Of a stretch of DNA of 64,000 bases, positions 33,812-41,974 are shown piece after piece (position 1 is the stretch's first letter; every line of letters begins with the position of its first letter). The notes under the pieces were generated by a model. That model saw nothing but the letters and a program-made list of their open reading frames with translations, was not told where the DNA came from and did no database searches. The translations under genes were made by a program, and so were the position numbers. The stretch covers positions 1,302,001 to 1,366,000 of the forward strand of contig CBDEUH010000004.1 of assembly GCA_965243255.1 (NCBI GenBank), given 5' to 3'. This DNA is from Bin87 sp965243255 (GTDB taxonomy: Bacteria; Chloroflexota; Dehalococcoidia; Lucifugimonadales; UBA3495).

Positions 33812-35506
33812 TTACTCTCGTTCCATCCGCTCCGGCGCTGACATTCCCATCAGGGTCAAGGTGCGACGGAAGGCCACCTGGGCCGCCGCGACCAGCTTGA
33901 GGCGGGCCAGTGTAAGCTCGTTGTCTTCAGGGTTGGCGGAAATCACCCGGCAACTCTCGTAGAAATGGTGAAAAGCCGTGGCCAGCTCGGTGGCGTAGTG
34001 GGGCAGGTGGTGGGGCTCCAGATTCTCCGCAACCTGTTCTACCAGTTCCGGAAGCCGCAGCATGGTGCGAATCAGCTCCAGCTCGTGGGGATGAGTAAGC
34101 AAACTCACGTCGCCGGCGGCGAAATCGATGCCCCGCTCGGCGGCCAAATTGAGGATGCTGGCGTTGCGCGCGTGGGCGTACTGCACGTAATAGACCGGGT
34201 TCTCCGACGATTCCCGTGTCGCCAGTTCCAGGTCGAACTCCATCTGCGTGGATGCGGCCCGGGCCAGGAAGAAGTAGCGGCAGGCGTCCATGCCAACTTC
34301 GTCAACCAGTTCGCGCAGGGTGACGAAATCGCCGGTACGCTTGGAGGCGCGGACGGTTTCATCGCCGCGCTTGAGGGTAACCATCTGTGAGATGAGGATC
34401 GTGAGATTGTCCGGCTCGAGACCCAACCCCTGCATGGCGGCCTTCATGCGCATCACGTGCCCCTGGTGGTCAGCGCCCCAGATATCGATCACGCGATCAA
34501 AGCCGCGGCCCTCGAACTTGTTGTAATGATAGGCGATGTCGGAGGCGAAATAGGTATGTTCACCCGACGAGCGCACCACGACATTATCGCGTTCGTCGCC
34601 GAAAGTGGTAGAGAGGAACCACAGGGCGCCACTGTGTTCGGCGAGATGTCCGCCGTGGCGCAAGCGGGCAATCGCCCGGTCGTAGTCGCTCGCATCGGAG
34701 TCGGGGGTTAGGAACAGTGAGCGCTCGCTGAACCAGTTGTCGAAGGTTACGCCGATGGCATCCATGTCGTTGCGGATCAACGCGACCATTTTGTCGCGGG
34801 CCAGGTCGCCAATCTCGCGGACGGCGGTGGCTTCGGACGTGTCCAGGTAATGGTTGCCCTGCGACCGGATAATATCGGCAGCGATATCGGCGATGTATTC
34901 GCCCCGATAGCCGTTCTCGGGCATCTCGGCATCCTTACCCAGCGCCTGTCGATAGCGGGTCCAAACCGAGCGATAGAAGGCTTCCATCTGGGAGCCGCCA
35001 TCGTTGACGTAATACTCGCGGGTTACGTCGTAGCCGGCGGCCTCCAGGGCATTGGCCAGCGCGCTGCCGAGGACGGCGCCACGGGTGTGTCCGACGTGCA
35101 CCGGGCCGGTGGGGTTGACGCTGACGAACTCGACCATGACCTTGCGGCCGGCGCCGATGTCCAATGCGCCGAAGGAATCGCTGGCGGCGCGTACGGTTTC
35201 GACCTGCTGCTGCAACCACGCTTTGCTGAGCTTGAAGTTGATGAAACCAGGGGGAGCGGGCGAAACGTCGTCGATCTCCGGCCCGCTTTTGATGCGCTCT
35301 GCTATCAGCTGGGCGAGGTGCAGCGGGTTGGCGCGGGCGGCCCGAGCCAGGCGCAGGGGCAGGTTGGTGGCGAAGTCGCCATGTTCGGGATTGTTGGGGC
35401 GTTCAACTTCAATGCCCGGCGACGATCCCACGTCGATGACGCCGTCGGCCCTGGCCTGTTCCAGCGCGGCGGCCACGGCGGTTGCGATGGTGTCTTTAAC
35501 TAGCAT
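33812..35506 (-). CDS. argS: Arginyl-tRNA synthetase
   Basis: A 564-residue class I synthetase. The N-terminal Add1 domain (1-115) includes NPEHGDFATNLPL, the HIGH motif is HVGH (137-140) within NPTGPVHVGHTRG, and the KMSKS position reads RASKRTGDF, the relaxed form normal in ArgRS. The C-terminal anticodon-binding domain ends in LTLMGMSAPERM, the usual ArgRS ending. It charges tRNA-Arg; one tRNA-Arg (CCG) gene lies at 43550. Transcribed alone. Confidence 0.97.
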   Translation of the reverse strand: MLVKDTIATAVAAALEQARADGVIDVGSSPGIEVERPNNPEHGDFATNLPLRLARAARANPLHLAQLIAERIKSGPEIDDVSPAPPGFINFKLSKAWLQQQVETVRAASDSFGALDIGAGRKVMVEFVSVNPTGPVHVGHTRGAVLGSALANALEAAGYDVTREYYVNDGGSQMEAFYRSVWTRYRQALGKDAEMPENGYRGEYIADIAADIIRSQGNHYLDTSEATAVREIGDLARDKMVALIRNDMDAIGVTFDNWFSERSLFLTPDSDASDYDRAIARLRHGGHLAEHSGALWFLSTTFGDERDNVVVRSSGEHTYFASDIAYHYNKFEGRGFDRVIDIWGADHQGHVMRMKAAMQGLGLEPDNLTILISQMVTLKRGDETVRASKRTGDFVTLRELVDEVGMDACRYFFLARAASTQMEFDLELATRESSENPVYYVQYAHARNASILNLAAERGIDFAAGDVSLLTHPHELELIRTMLRLPELVEQVAENLEPHHLPHYATELATAFHHFYESCRVISANPEDNELTLARLKLVAAAQVAFRRTLTLMGMSAPERMERE

Positions 35507-35567
35507 GGTTGACAGTTCCGGGATGAGGATTCATTCAGGGTAGAGAGTACATATTAGCACTACCCCA

Positions 35568-35969
35568 CTAGCCTTCTGCAATCTGAAACGGGTAGCCCAG
35601 GGCACTGGCCGCCGCGATGTTGGCAGTCATGTATCCCTCGGCGCTGCGGGACATGCCGTTTTCGCCACGCATTTCGTTGCCTTTGGCCGCCAGGCCGGCG
35701 GCTTTATCGGCAATATCGGTTACGCCAAAGGCCAGGTGATATGGGCCGGGACCGAAGGTTTGCAGGTACTGCCCCATGGCCGATTCCGAATCCAAGGGTT
35801 CCGTGAATTCGACGTTGGTCTGGCCCACCCGGTAGATGGCATTCTTCATACCTCGCGCCGGATAGACCTCAATCTTCTCCGGCGTCAGCCCGAAGTTCTC
35901 CTCGATATAGGCGGCCATGGCGTCGGCGTTGTGGACAAGGATGCGGACGTGATGTATAAACTCGAACAT
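35568..35969 (-). CDS. VOC family (glyoxalase/bleomycin-resistance fold) protein
   Basis: A 133-residue protein of the vicinal oxygen chelate fold: FEFIHHVRILVHNADAMAAY with a metal-ligand His, then VEFTEPL and PYHLAFGVTDI with the second His, as in methylmalonyl-CoA epimerases and glyoxalases. The ATG at 35969 is preceded by GGAGG; the much longer frame upstream is antisense to the S51 gene. The exact reaction is unknown. Its start is only 15 bases from the start of the divergent S51 gene. Confidence 0.85.
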   Translation of the reverse strand: MFEFIHHVRILVHNADAMAAYIEENFGLTPEKIEVYPARGMKNAIYRVGQTNVEFTEPLDSESAMGQYLQTFGPGPYHLAFGVTDIADKAAGLAAKGNEMRGENGMSRSAEGYMTANIAAASALGYPFQIAEG

Positions 35970-35984
35970 CTTTCCTCCAAGAGC

Positions 35985-36701
35985 ATGAATATGGGACGGC
36001 GGATCTTGCTGGTGGGCGGCGACGAATTCAGGCCCTCCGGCGCAAGCATGGATTATAGAATTCTGGAACTCACCGGCAAGGGCCGGCCTCGCGTCGCCAT
36101 CATACCAACCGCCGCCGCATCCGAAAACCCGCAGCTGGCCGCTACCAACGGCATCCGGCATTTCGTCGGCCTAGGGGCGGACGCTTACAGCGTTGACGTC
36201 ATCCGCAGGGCCGACGCCGAAAATCCCCGCATGGCGGGGCAAGTTAACAGCGCCGACGTCATCTACTTTACCGGCGGCAGCCCGGAGCATCTGCGTTCGG
36301 TGCTGGAGGATTCGGCGTTGCTGTCGGCGGTAACCGCCGCTGTTGACGAGGGCGCAATCTGGGCCGGTTCCAGCGCCGGAGCGATGGTGCTGGGGTCGGT
36401 GATGCGCCGCCCTTCGGCCGGATCGCCGGTGTCGCCGGGCCTGAACGTGGTGCCCAACGTGTTGGTGCTACCCCATCATGAGCGCAGTAATCCGGAGGCG
36501 GCGCTGGCGCAATTATCAGGGCCAGACTACGTTGGCCTCACCGTGCTGGGCATTGACGGGGCAAGCGGGCTGCTGCTGGAACCCGACGGCGCGACCGCGT
36601 TGGGGGCCAGCAACGTGACGGTCTATCGCACCGGAGGATGGAAGCGTTATGCCGGCGGGGACGTTGTGCCGGGATTGACCTCGGCGGGCGCTGAGATTTA
36701 G
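35985..36701 (+). CDS. Peptidase S51 (cyanophycinase/dipeptidase E-like) family protein
   Basis: A 238-residue serine peptidase-like protein. The nucleophile elbow is AGSSAGAMVLG with S130; an earlier VIYFTGGSPEHL is the typical cyanophycinase motif, and VLPHHERSN may carry the catalytic His. The start may be ATG 35985 or 35991 (both in frame, weak AAGAG). Cyanophycinase releases beta-Asp-Arg from cyanophycin; other members cleave Asp dipeptides. No cyanophycin synthetase is in the window. The stop overlaps hisIE by 4 bases tail to tail. Confidence 0.85.
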   Translation: MNMGRRILLVGGDEFRPSGASMDYRILELTGKGRPRVAIIPTAAASENPQLAATNGIRHFVGLGADAYSVDVIRRADAENPRMAGQVNSADVIYFTGGSPEHLRSVLEDSALLSAVTAAVDEGAIWAGSSAGAMVLGSVMRRPSAGSPVSPGLNVVPNVLVLPHHERSNPEAALAQLSGPDYVGLTVLGIDGASGLLLEPDGATALGASNVTVYRTGGWKRYAGGDVVPGLTSAGAEI

Positions 36702-37321
36702 CCCCGGCGGGCGCGCAACTCCTCCCAAACGGCGTTGGGCGAGACGCCGGCCGAGGCCATGAGCGTCAGGGTGTGATACAGCAGGTCGGCGATTTCGCCG
36801 GGCAGGCTTTCGGCGTCGCCAGTGGCTGCTGCCAGGGCCGCCTCGCCGGCCTCCTCGATCACCTTTTGGGCTACCCGGCTGGTTCCCTCCGCCAAAAGGC
36901 GGGCGGTGTAGCTATCTTCGGGCATGGCACGCTGGCGGTCCCTGATGACGGCGAATAGCTCGTCCAGCACGCGCGGGCCACCATCGGATGCAGCGTATTG
37001 GTCGGGCAGGTCGTGCATACGGGTGAAAAAGCAGGTCGTTTCGCCGGTGTGGCAGGTGGGGCCGTCGGGTTCTACTTTGAGGAGGATGGTATCGGCATCG
37101 CAGTCCACGTACCACTCGCGCAGGTTCAAGTAGTTGCCGGACACCTCGCCCTTATGCCACAGGTCTTCCTGGCTGCGGCTGTAAAACCACACCTGGGTGC
37201 CTTCCACGGTGCGTTTCAGTGAGCCGGGGTTCATGTAGCCCAGCATCAGCACTTGGCCGGTGTTGATGTCCTGGGCAATGGCGGGGACAAGGCCCTTATC
37301 GTCCAGTTTCACTTCGGTCAT
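36698..37321 (-). CDS. hisIE: Bifunctional phosphoribosyl-AMP cyclohydrolase/phosphoribosyl-ATP pyrophosphatase
   Basis: A 207-residue histidine-biosynthesis fusion. The cyclohydrolase domain (1-105) has NYLNLREWYVDCDAD and the zinc cysteines C74, C90 and C97. The pyrophosphatase domain (about 112-207) carries LDELFAVIRDRQ and the EEAGEAALAA metal-binding helix with the DLLYHTL segment. The domain order is HisI-HisE, so it does steps 2 and 3 of the pathway. It is the last gene of hisF-HAD-hisIE. Confidence 0.96.
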   Translation of the reverse strand: MTEVKLDDKGLVPAIAQDINTGQVLMLGYMNPGSLKRTVEGTQVWFYSRSQEDLWHKGEVSGNYLNLREWYVDCDADTILLKVEPDGPTCHTGETTCFFTRMHDLPDQYAASDGGPRVLDELFAVIRDRQRAMPEDSYTARLLAEGTSRVAQKVIEEAGEAALAAATGDAESLPGEIADLLYHTLTLMASAGVSPNAVWEELRARRG

Positions 37322-37333
37322 GAGTTGCGCTCC

Positions 37334-38044
37334 TCAGATTCCATCGCCCAGGCGTTGCAAGACCTGGGGGAGTTCCAGCAGGTCGCGGATTTCGGCGTCG
37401 GGAGTGGGCAACGACGAGTTGAGCGGCTCGCCTTTGCGGTTAATCCAGACGGCGGCCATTCCTGCGCTGCGCGCGCCCAGGATGTCCTCAAACTGCTTGT
37501 CGCCGACGTACACGCAGCTGGCGGGCTCGGCTCCGAGCGAGTTGAGAGCCATAGCAAAGAGTCGGGATGCCGGCTTGTAGCACTGCCCTCCTTCTGAGGA
37601 TACCACCGCGTCAAACTGCGCCGGGATCCGCGCCACCACCGGATGAAGGTACGAGTCGTCGGCGTTGGAGAGTACAGCCAGTCGTCGGTTCTTTCCGAGG
37701 ATGGCCAGAGCTTCCGGCACATCGGGGAAAAGAGGACGGGTACCCAGCTCGTCAATGGCCCGTTGGGACGCCGCCATCCCGTCACCATCCAATTGCAGCT
37801 CGGAGAATGCGGCGGTGAATGCGTTGGCCCATCCATCCAGGTAGGAGATGAAGGGGGCGCCGGGCGCAATCCGCTGTTGTCGAAAACCGGCCGCTCCGTC
37901 ATCCCAAGCCTGGCGCAGGGCCTCCGGCGTGGTATCCAGCCTCTGTTCGCCGATAATGTCAACAAAGGACTGGTGCCAGTGTTCCGGGCCGTCCTGCGCT
38001 ATCGTGTTGAACATATCGAAGATTACGGTGGTGATAGCGCTCAT
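37334..38044 (-). CDS. HAD family hydrolase in the histidine gene cluster
   Basis: A 236-residue HAD-superfamily protein of the haloacid dehalogenase/phosphatase subgroup I. Motif I is VIFDMFNT with nucleophile D10; the +2 position, normally the acid/base Asp of phosphatases, is Phe (F12), as in haloacid dehalogenases and some related enzymes. Motif II is in LAVLSNADDS, and motif IV in CVYVGDKQFEDILGARSAG. It lies 12 bases upstream of hisIE and 24 after hisF, so it is cotranscribed with them. A histidinol-phosphate phosphatase role is possible from context, but the missing Asp argues for caution. Confidence 0.88.
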   Translation of the reverse strand: MSAITTVIFDMFNTIAQDGPEHWHQSFVDIIGEQRLDTTPEALRQAWDDGAAGFRQQRIAPGAPFISYLDGWANAFTAAFSELQLDGDGMAASQRAIDELGTRPLFPDVPEALAILGKNRRLAVLSNADDSYLHPVVARIPAQFDAVVSSEGGQCYKPASRLFAMALNSLGAEPASCVYVGDKQFEDILGARSAGMAAVWINRKGEPLNSSLPTPDAEIRDLLELPQVLQRLGDGI

Positions 38045-38068
38045 TCATCCGCTCCTGATTGGTCTGTG

Positions 38069-38878
38069 TCAGATGCGCATTGGGACATCGCGGCCGGCCA
38101 GGTACTGCTTGGCCTGGGCGATGGAATAGGTCCCGAAGTGAAAGATGCTGGCGGCGAGCACGGCGTCCGCCTCTCCGTCGGCGAAGGCGTCGTAGAGATG
38201 CGCCAGGGTGCCGGCTCCGCCGCTGGCGATGACGGGAACGGGAACGGCGCGGGAGATAGCGCGGGTCAACGGCAGGTCGTAGCCATCCTGCTGTCCGTCC
38301 TCGTCCATGCTGGTGAGCAGAATCTCGCCGGAGCCGAGGGCGACGGTTCGCTGCGCCCACTTGACTGCGTCGAGGCCAGTGGGATTGCGGCCGCCGTGAG
38401 TGTACACCTGCCAGCCGGAGGTGTCGTCCAGGGCCAGGGTGTCGTCGTTGGCCTCGGGGCAGGTCTCGCCGGGGACAACGCGGCGGGCGTCGATGGCGGT
38501 GACGATGCACTGGCTGCCGAATTGGTCCGCGCCGTGGGCCACCAGTTCCGGGGTGTTGATGGCGGCGGTGTTCACAGAAACCTTGTCGGCGCCGGCGTTG
38601 AGCATCCGCCGCACGTCCTCGATGGAGCGGATGCCGCCGCCGACGGTGAGGGGGATGAACACCTGCTCGGAAACGGCACGCACCACGTCAACCATAGTGT
38701 CCCGGGAGTCGCTGCTGGCAGTGATGTCCAGAAAGACCAGCTCGTCGGCGCCTTCCAGGTCGTAGCGGGCCGCCAGCTCGGCCGGGTCGCCAGCGTCGCG
38801 CAGGTTGACGAAGCTGGTGCCCTTCACCACGCGGCCGGCGTCAACGTCGAGGCACGGTATAATTCGGCGAGTCAACAC
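38069..38878 (-). CDS. hisF: Imidazole glycerol phosphate synthase cyclase subunit
   Basis: A 269-residue (beta/alpha)8 barrel. The N-terminus RRIIPCLDVDAGRVVKG includes catalytic D11; a second catalytic Asp sits in VTAIDARR. Phosphate-binding loops are PLTVGGGIRS and VIASGGAGTLAHL. With HisH it makes imidazole glycerol phosphate and AICAR. hisH is not in the window; the cluster here is hisF-HAD-hisIE. Confidence 0.97.
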   Translation of the reverse strand: MLTRRIIPCLDVDAGRVVKGTSFVNLRDAGDPAELAARYDLEGADELVFLDITASSDSRDTMVDVVRAVSEQVFIPLTVGGGIRSIEDVRRMLNAGADKVSVNTAAINTPELVAHGADQFGSQCIVTAIDARRVVPGETCPEANDDTLALDDTSGWQVYTHGGRNPTGLDAVKWAQRTVALGSGEILLTSMDEDGQQDGYDLPLTRAISRAVPVPVIASGGAGTLAHLYDAFADGEADAVLAASIFHFGTYSIAQAKQYLAGRDVPMRI

Positions 38879-39022
38879 GGTGAGGGTACGGCACGCTCCG
38901 GCGAAGTCGGCGAACAGTATAGCACCTTGATCCGCCGAGGCCGGTCTTGCCCCGGCCCGCCGGCGGACATATCATGTCCTGCGAACCGCCTGACGACGGG
39001 CGGCTACATCAGGAGGTATCAA

Positions 39023-39418
39023 ATGGCCCTCTCACTATCGGACAGCAACCGGATTATGGCGGCGGCAATCGCCAAAGCAGAAGAACTCAACATCAAAGTC
39101 AGCGTAGCCGTGGTGGACGCCGGCGGGAGACTGATCGGCCTGCAGCGCATGGACGGGGCAATCTGGGCATCGGCCTACGGCTGCCAGGGCAAAGCCGTGG
39201 CGTCGGCAGCCTTTGGGCGGGCCAGCGGCGAGATGCAGGACCGGGCTACCGCGCCAACGCCGGCGGGCATACGTGAGCGCTCGGGCGCCGAGATGATATT
39301 CGGCCAGGGCGCGGTGCCCATCATCGCCGACGGGGCGGTGGTTGGCGCCTGCGGCGTAGGCGGCGGCACGAGCCAGGAAGACGAGGACTGCGCCGCGGCG
39401 GGAGCGGCTTCACTGTAG
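39023..39418 (+). CDS. GlcG/HbpS family heme-binding-like protein
   Basis: A 131-residue protein of the GlcG/HbpS (DUF336) family: KVSVAVVDAGGRLIGLQRMDGA and the helix GKAVASAAFGRAS, then IFGQGAVPIIADGAVVGACGVGGG, the conserved end. Members bind heme, corrinoids or small diols, and the HbpS type senses redox stress. The ATG at 39023 has an excellent AGGAGG at a spacing of 6. It is convergent with the cyclase-family gene (6 bases apart). Confidence 0.88.
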   Translation: MALSLSDSNRIMAAAIAKAEELNIKVSVAVVDAGGRLIGLQRMDGAIWASAYGCQGKAVASAAFGRASGEMQDRATAPTPAGIRERSGAEMIFGQGAVPIIADGAVVGACGVGGGTSQEDEDCAAAGAASL

Positions 39419-39424
39419 CCTATC

Positions 39425-40144
39425 TCAAAGCGTCAGAGCCAGCACCGATGCTGGCGAACCGCTGCCGCCGACCAGGGGCAGCCGTCCTACAATGACGGTG
39501 GCCCCGGTGGGCGGCAATTGGTTCAGGTTGTTCAAGCATTCCAGGACCAACGCGGGGTGTGCCAATGCCATCCTACTGACCGACAGCGCGGTATCCATGC
39601 CGGCATCAACACCGTGGGTATCGATGCCCAGCCCGGCAACGTTGCGCAGTTCCAGCAGGAATCGGGCTGCGTCCGGGCCGAATCCGGGCGTGCGCATGCT
39701 GCCGTCGGCACCCGCGTTGATGAATTCCTGCGGGTTATCCCAATAGAGCTGCCAGGCGGTGAACAGCAGGACCAGGGAACTCGGTGGGACCGGGCCGTGG
39801 CGACGCTCCCATTGGGCAACATCGGCCGGGGTCAGCACGTAGTCGGGGTTTTCGGTTGCCGGGCCGGACACATCAATGACGATGGCGGGAACCACCAAGC
39901 TGTCGGCCGGCAGTTGGTCCGGGCCGGTGGATCCGTCGTAGAACGTGGTGGGGGACGCCAGATGGGTGCCGCTGTGCTCTCCCATGCTGAATCGGCGCAG
40001 AAAGTAGCCGTGGCTACCAGTGTCAGCCACCACGTCAAACTCTACCGGCGGGTCCCCGGGCCATAGGGGGATGCCCGGCCGGATGGGATGGCTCAAGTCC
40101 ACCACCCGGCGATAGACGATGCGCTTTTCCTGATGGTCGGTCAT
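39425..40144 (-). CDS. Cyclase family protein (kynurenine formamidase-like fold) with altered metal motif
   Basis: A 239-residue protein of the cyclase/kynurenine formamidase family: VDLSHPIRPGIPLWPGDPP, and the motif region EHSGTHLASPTTF. The canonical metal motif is HxGTHxDxPxH; here the Asp and the last His are Ala and Thr, so two of the usual ligands are lost. The C-terminal GLGIDTHGVDAG and LECLNNLNQLPP segments are typical. It may belong to a subfamily with a different metal site or no metal. It follows the small gene at 40159 by 14 bases. Confidence 0.85.
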   Translation of the reverse strand: MTDHQEKRIVYRRVVDLSHPIRPGIPLWPGDPPVEFDVVADTGSHGYFLRRFSMGEHSGTHLASPTTFYDGSTGPDQLPADSLVVPAIVIDVSGPATENPDYVLTPADVAQWERRHGPVPPSSLVLLFTAWQLYWDNPQEFINAGADGSMRTPGFGPDAARFLLELRNVAGLGIDTHGVDAGMDTALSVSRMALAHPALVLECLNNLNQLPPTGATVIVGRLPLVGGSGSPASVLALTL

Positions 40145-40158
40145 TGCTCCGGTCGGGG

Positions 40159-40461
40159 TTACGCAGCGGCGGGCAGGTTGCCGGCGTCGGGATAAAGTGG
40201 CCGAGGCTCGGCAACAGGCATCAGGCGGCGCATTTCGTAGCGGTGCCGGTCAACCCATTCCATGGCCGCGCGAAAATCCCGGGCGGTACCCAACTCCGCA
40301 AGCTGGCCCAGCCGATTGCGTCCGTAGATAACATAGCAGAGGCCGGGAATCTCGCCGTGGATCAGGTAGCTGCGATAGTACACCCGGCGGCCCGAGTCCG
40401 GTATGACCGTCGTCCTCACGGCCGAGGTCGCGCCAACTATGCTACCGTTGTTGTTCAACAT
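40159..40461 (-). CDS. Small protein of unknown function
   Basis: A 100-residue protein I do not recognise. The ATG at 40461 is used because GGAG sits 8 bases before it. Visible: a beta-rich N-terminus (TTVIPDSGRRVYYRSYLIHG), then CYVIYGRNRLGQLAELGTA and a helix AAMEWVDRHRYEMRRL, an arrangement that looks like a small alpha/beta domain, ending in a Pro-rich tail. There is no signal peptide. A sigma70-like promoter is upstream, and it precedes the cyclase-family gene in the same operon. Confidence 0.6.
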   Translation of the reverse strand: MLNNNGSIVGATSAVRTTVIPDSGRRVYYRSYLIHGEIPGLCYVIYGRNRLGQLAELGTARDFRAAMEWVDRHRYEMRRLMPVAEPRPLYPDAGNLPAAA

Positions 40462-40509
40462 TGCCATCACTCCTACAGACCCATTACAGGGCATTTGTGC
40501 TGGCTATAT

Positions 40510-40537
40510 GTTCTATGAAACAGATGGTCGGTGTCAA
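40510..40537 (-). promoter_or_regulatory. Promoter of the small-protein/cyclase operon
   Basis: On the minus strand TTGACA (40537-40532) is followed after 16 bases by TAGAAC (40515-40510), about 50 bases before the chosen start. Confidence 0.45.
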
Positions 40538-40647
40538 CGGCTTTACGAGCAATTTATCGGATTTTTTGTTTCAAATCGGCTGCGTTTTCAGGGAAACGAA
40601 AAGGCCGGCTTGGCTGCCGGCCACAAACTTACCGATGCTCCGGCGCC

Positions 40648-41907
40648 CTATCCGCCCGCGACATCGCTGAGGAACGCGTCCACTGAAACCACCTGTTGGC
40701 TGGACGTCTGCATATCCCGCACGGCTACCGTACCGTCGCGCACCTCATCCTCTCCCAGGATCAGCGTCGCCGACACTCCCAGGGCGTTGGCCTGGCGCAT
40801 TTGGCCGCGCAGGGCTCGGCCACCGTTGGCGAGAATGGCACCGACGCCGACGGCGCGCATCCGGTTGGCCAACCTAACTCCTTCGACCCGCGCATCTTCG
40901 CCGATGGTGGCAATCAGATACTGGGGCGAAGGTTCCTCGGGAACTTCGACCTCATCGCGTATCAGGTTCAGCGTCAGCCGTTCGATGCCGCTGCCGAAAC
41001 CGATTCCCGGCGTGGCGCGGCCGCCCAGTTGCTCAATCAGGCCGTCGTAGCGTCCGCCGCCGCAGATGGTGGACTGGGCGCCCTCAACGGCCGGCTGGAT
41101 CTCAAATACGGTGCGGGTGTAGTAATCCAGCCCGCGCACCAGGCGGTGGTCAACCCGGTTGTCGATGCCCATGGCGTTGAGGTAGGACTGCACCCGATTC
41201 CAGTGGCTCTCACAATCGCCGCAGAGACACTCCACCGACTTGGGGGCTTCCTCACCCAAGGCCCGGCAGGTTTCAACCTTGCAGTCCAGCAGGCGCAGCG
41301 GATTGCGTTCCAGGCGACTCTTGCAATCCTGGCACAGGTGGCTGCTCACTTTCTGGTAGTAGGACTTGAGGGCACTGATGTAATCCGGCCGACAGGCTGC
41401 ATCGCCGATGCTGTTGGTCACCAGGGTAATGTCGGACAGGCCGATGTCGTGCATCAGCGTCCAGGCCAGTTCGATGACTTCGGCGTCCACGGAGGGGTCC
41501 GGGTCGCCGATGGCTTCCACGCCGAATTGGTGGTGCTGCCGAAAGCGGCCGGCCTGGGGGCGTTCGTAGCGGAACACGGGGCAGATGTAATACATCCGCA
41601 CCGGCTGGGCCTGGTTCTGCATCCCGTGTTGCAGATAAGCTCGGCAAACGGGGGCGGTGCCTTCGGCCCGCAGTGTGAGCATGTCGCCGCCCCGATCCTC
41701 GAAGACGTACATCTCCTTTTCCACGATGTCCGTACCTTCACCCACGCCCCGGACGAACAATCCGGCATCCTCAAACATCGGGCTGTCAATGCGTCCGTAG
41801 CCAAAGCGGCGGGCCACGTCCATTGCCTTGCTTTCGATATAGCGCCAGTACTTCTGCTCCGCCGGCAAGCGGTCGGTAGTGCCCCGAGGGGCCTGAAAGG
41901 TAGGCAT
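40648..41907 (-). CDS. hisS: Histidyl-tRNA synthetase
   Basis: A 419-residue class II synthetase. Motif 1 region: GTTDRLPAEQKYWRYIE; motif 2: LRAEGTAPVCRAY and PVFRYERPQAGRFRQHHQFG; the histidine-specific loop LVRGLDYYTRTVFEI; motif 3 GIGFGSGIERL. An insert with several cysteines (LCQDCKSRL, LDCK, CLCGDC) is common in bacterial HisRS. The C-terminal anticodon domain ends the protein. The ATG at 41907 starts the conserved region PTFQAPRGT; the frame extends 16 codons upstream without homology. Confidence 0.96.
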   Translation of the reverse strand: MPTFQAPRGTTDRLPAEQKYWRYIESKAMDVARRFGYGRIDSPMFEDAGLFVRGVGEGTDIVEKEMYVFEDRGGDMLTLRAEGTAPVCRAYLQHGMQNQAQPVRMYYICPVFRYERPQAGRFRQHHQFGVEAIGDPDPSVDAEVIELAWTLMHDIGLSDITLVTNSIGDAACRPDYISALKSYYQKVSSHLCQDCKSRLERNPLRLLDCKVETCRALGEEAPKSVECLCGDCESHWNRVQSYLNAMGIDNRVDHRLVRGLDYYTRTVFEIQPAVEGAQSTICGGGRYDGLIEQLGGRATPGIGFGSGIERLTLNLIRDEVEVPEEPSPQYLIATIGEDARVEGVRLANRMRAVGVGAILANGGRALRGQMRQANALGVSATLILGEDEVRDGTVAVRDMQTSSQQVVSVDAFLSDVAGG

Positions 41908-41974
41908 GGCCGTGATTAACGCTCCCGGAGTGATGCTGATGCACCAGTATAGCACCTGCCGAATTTGGGATGCT

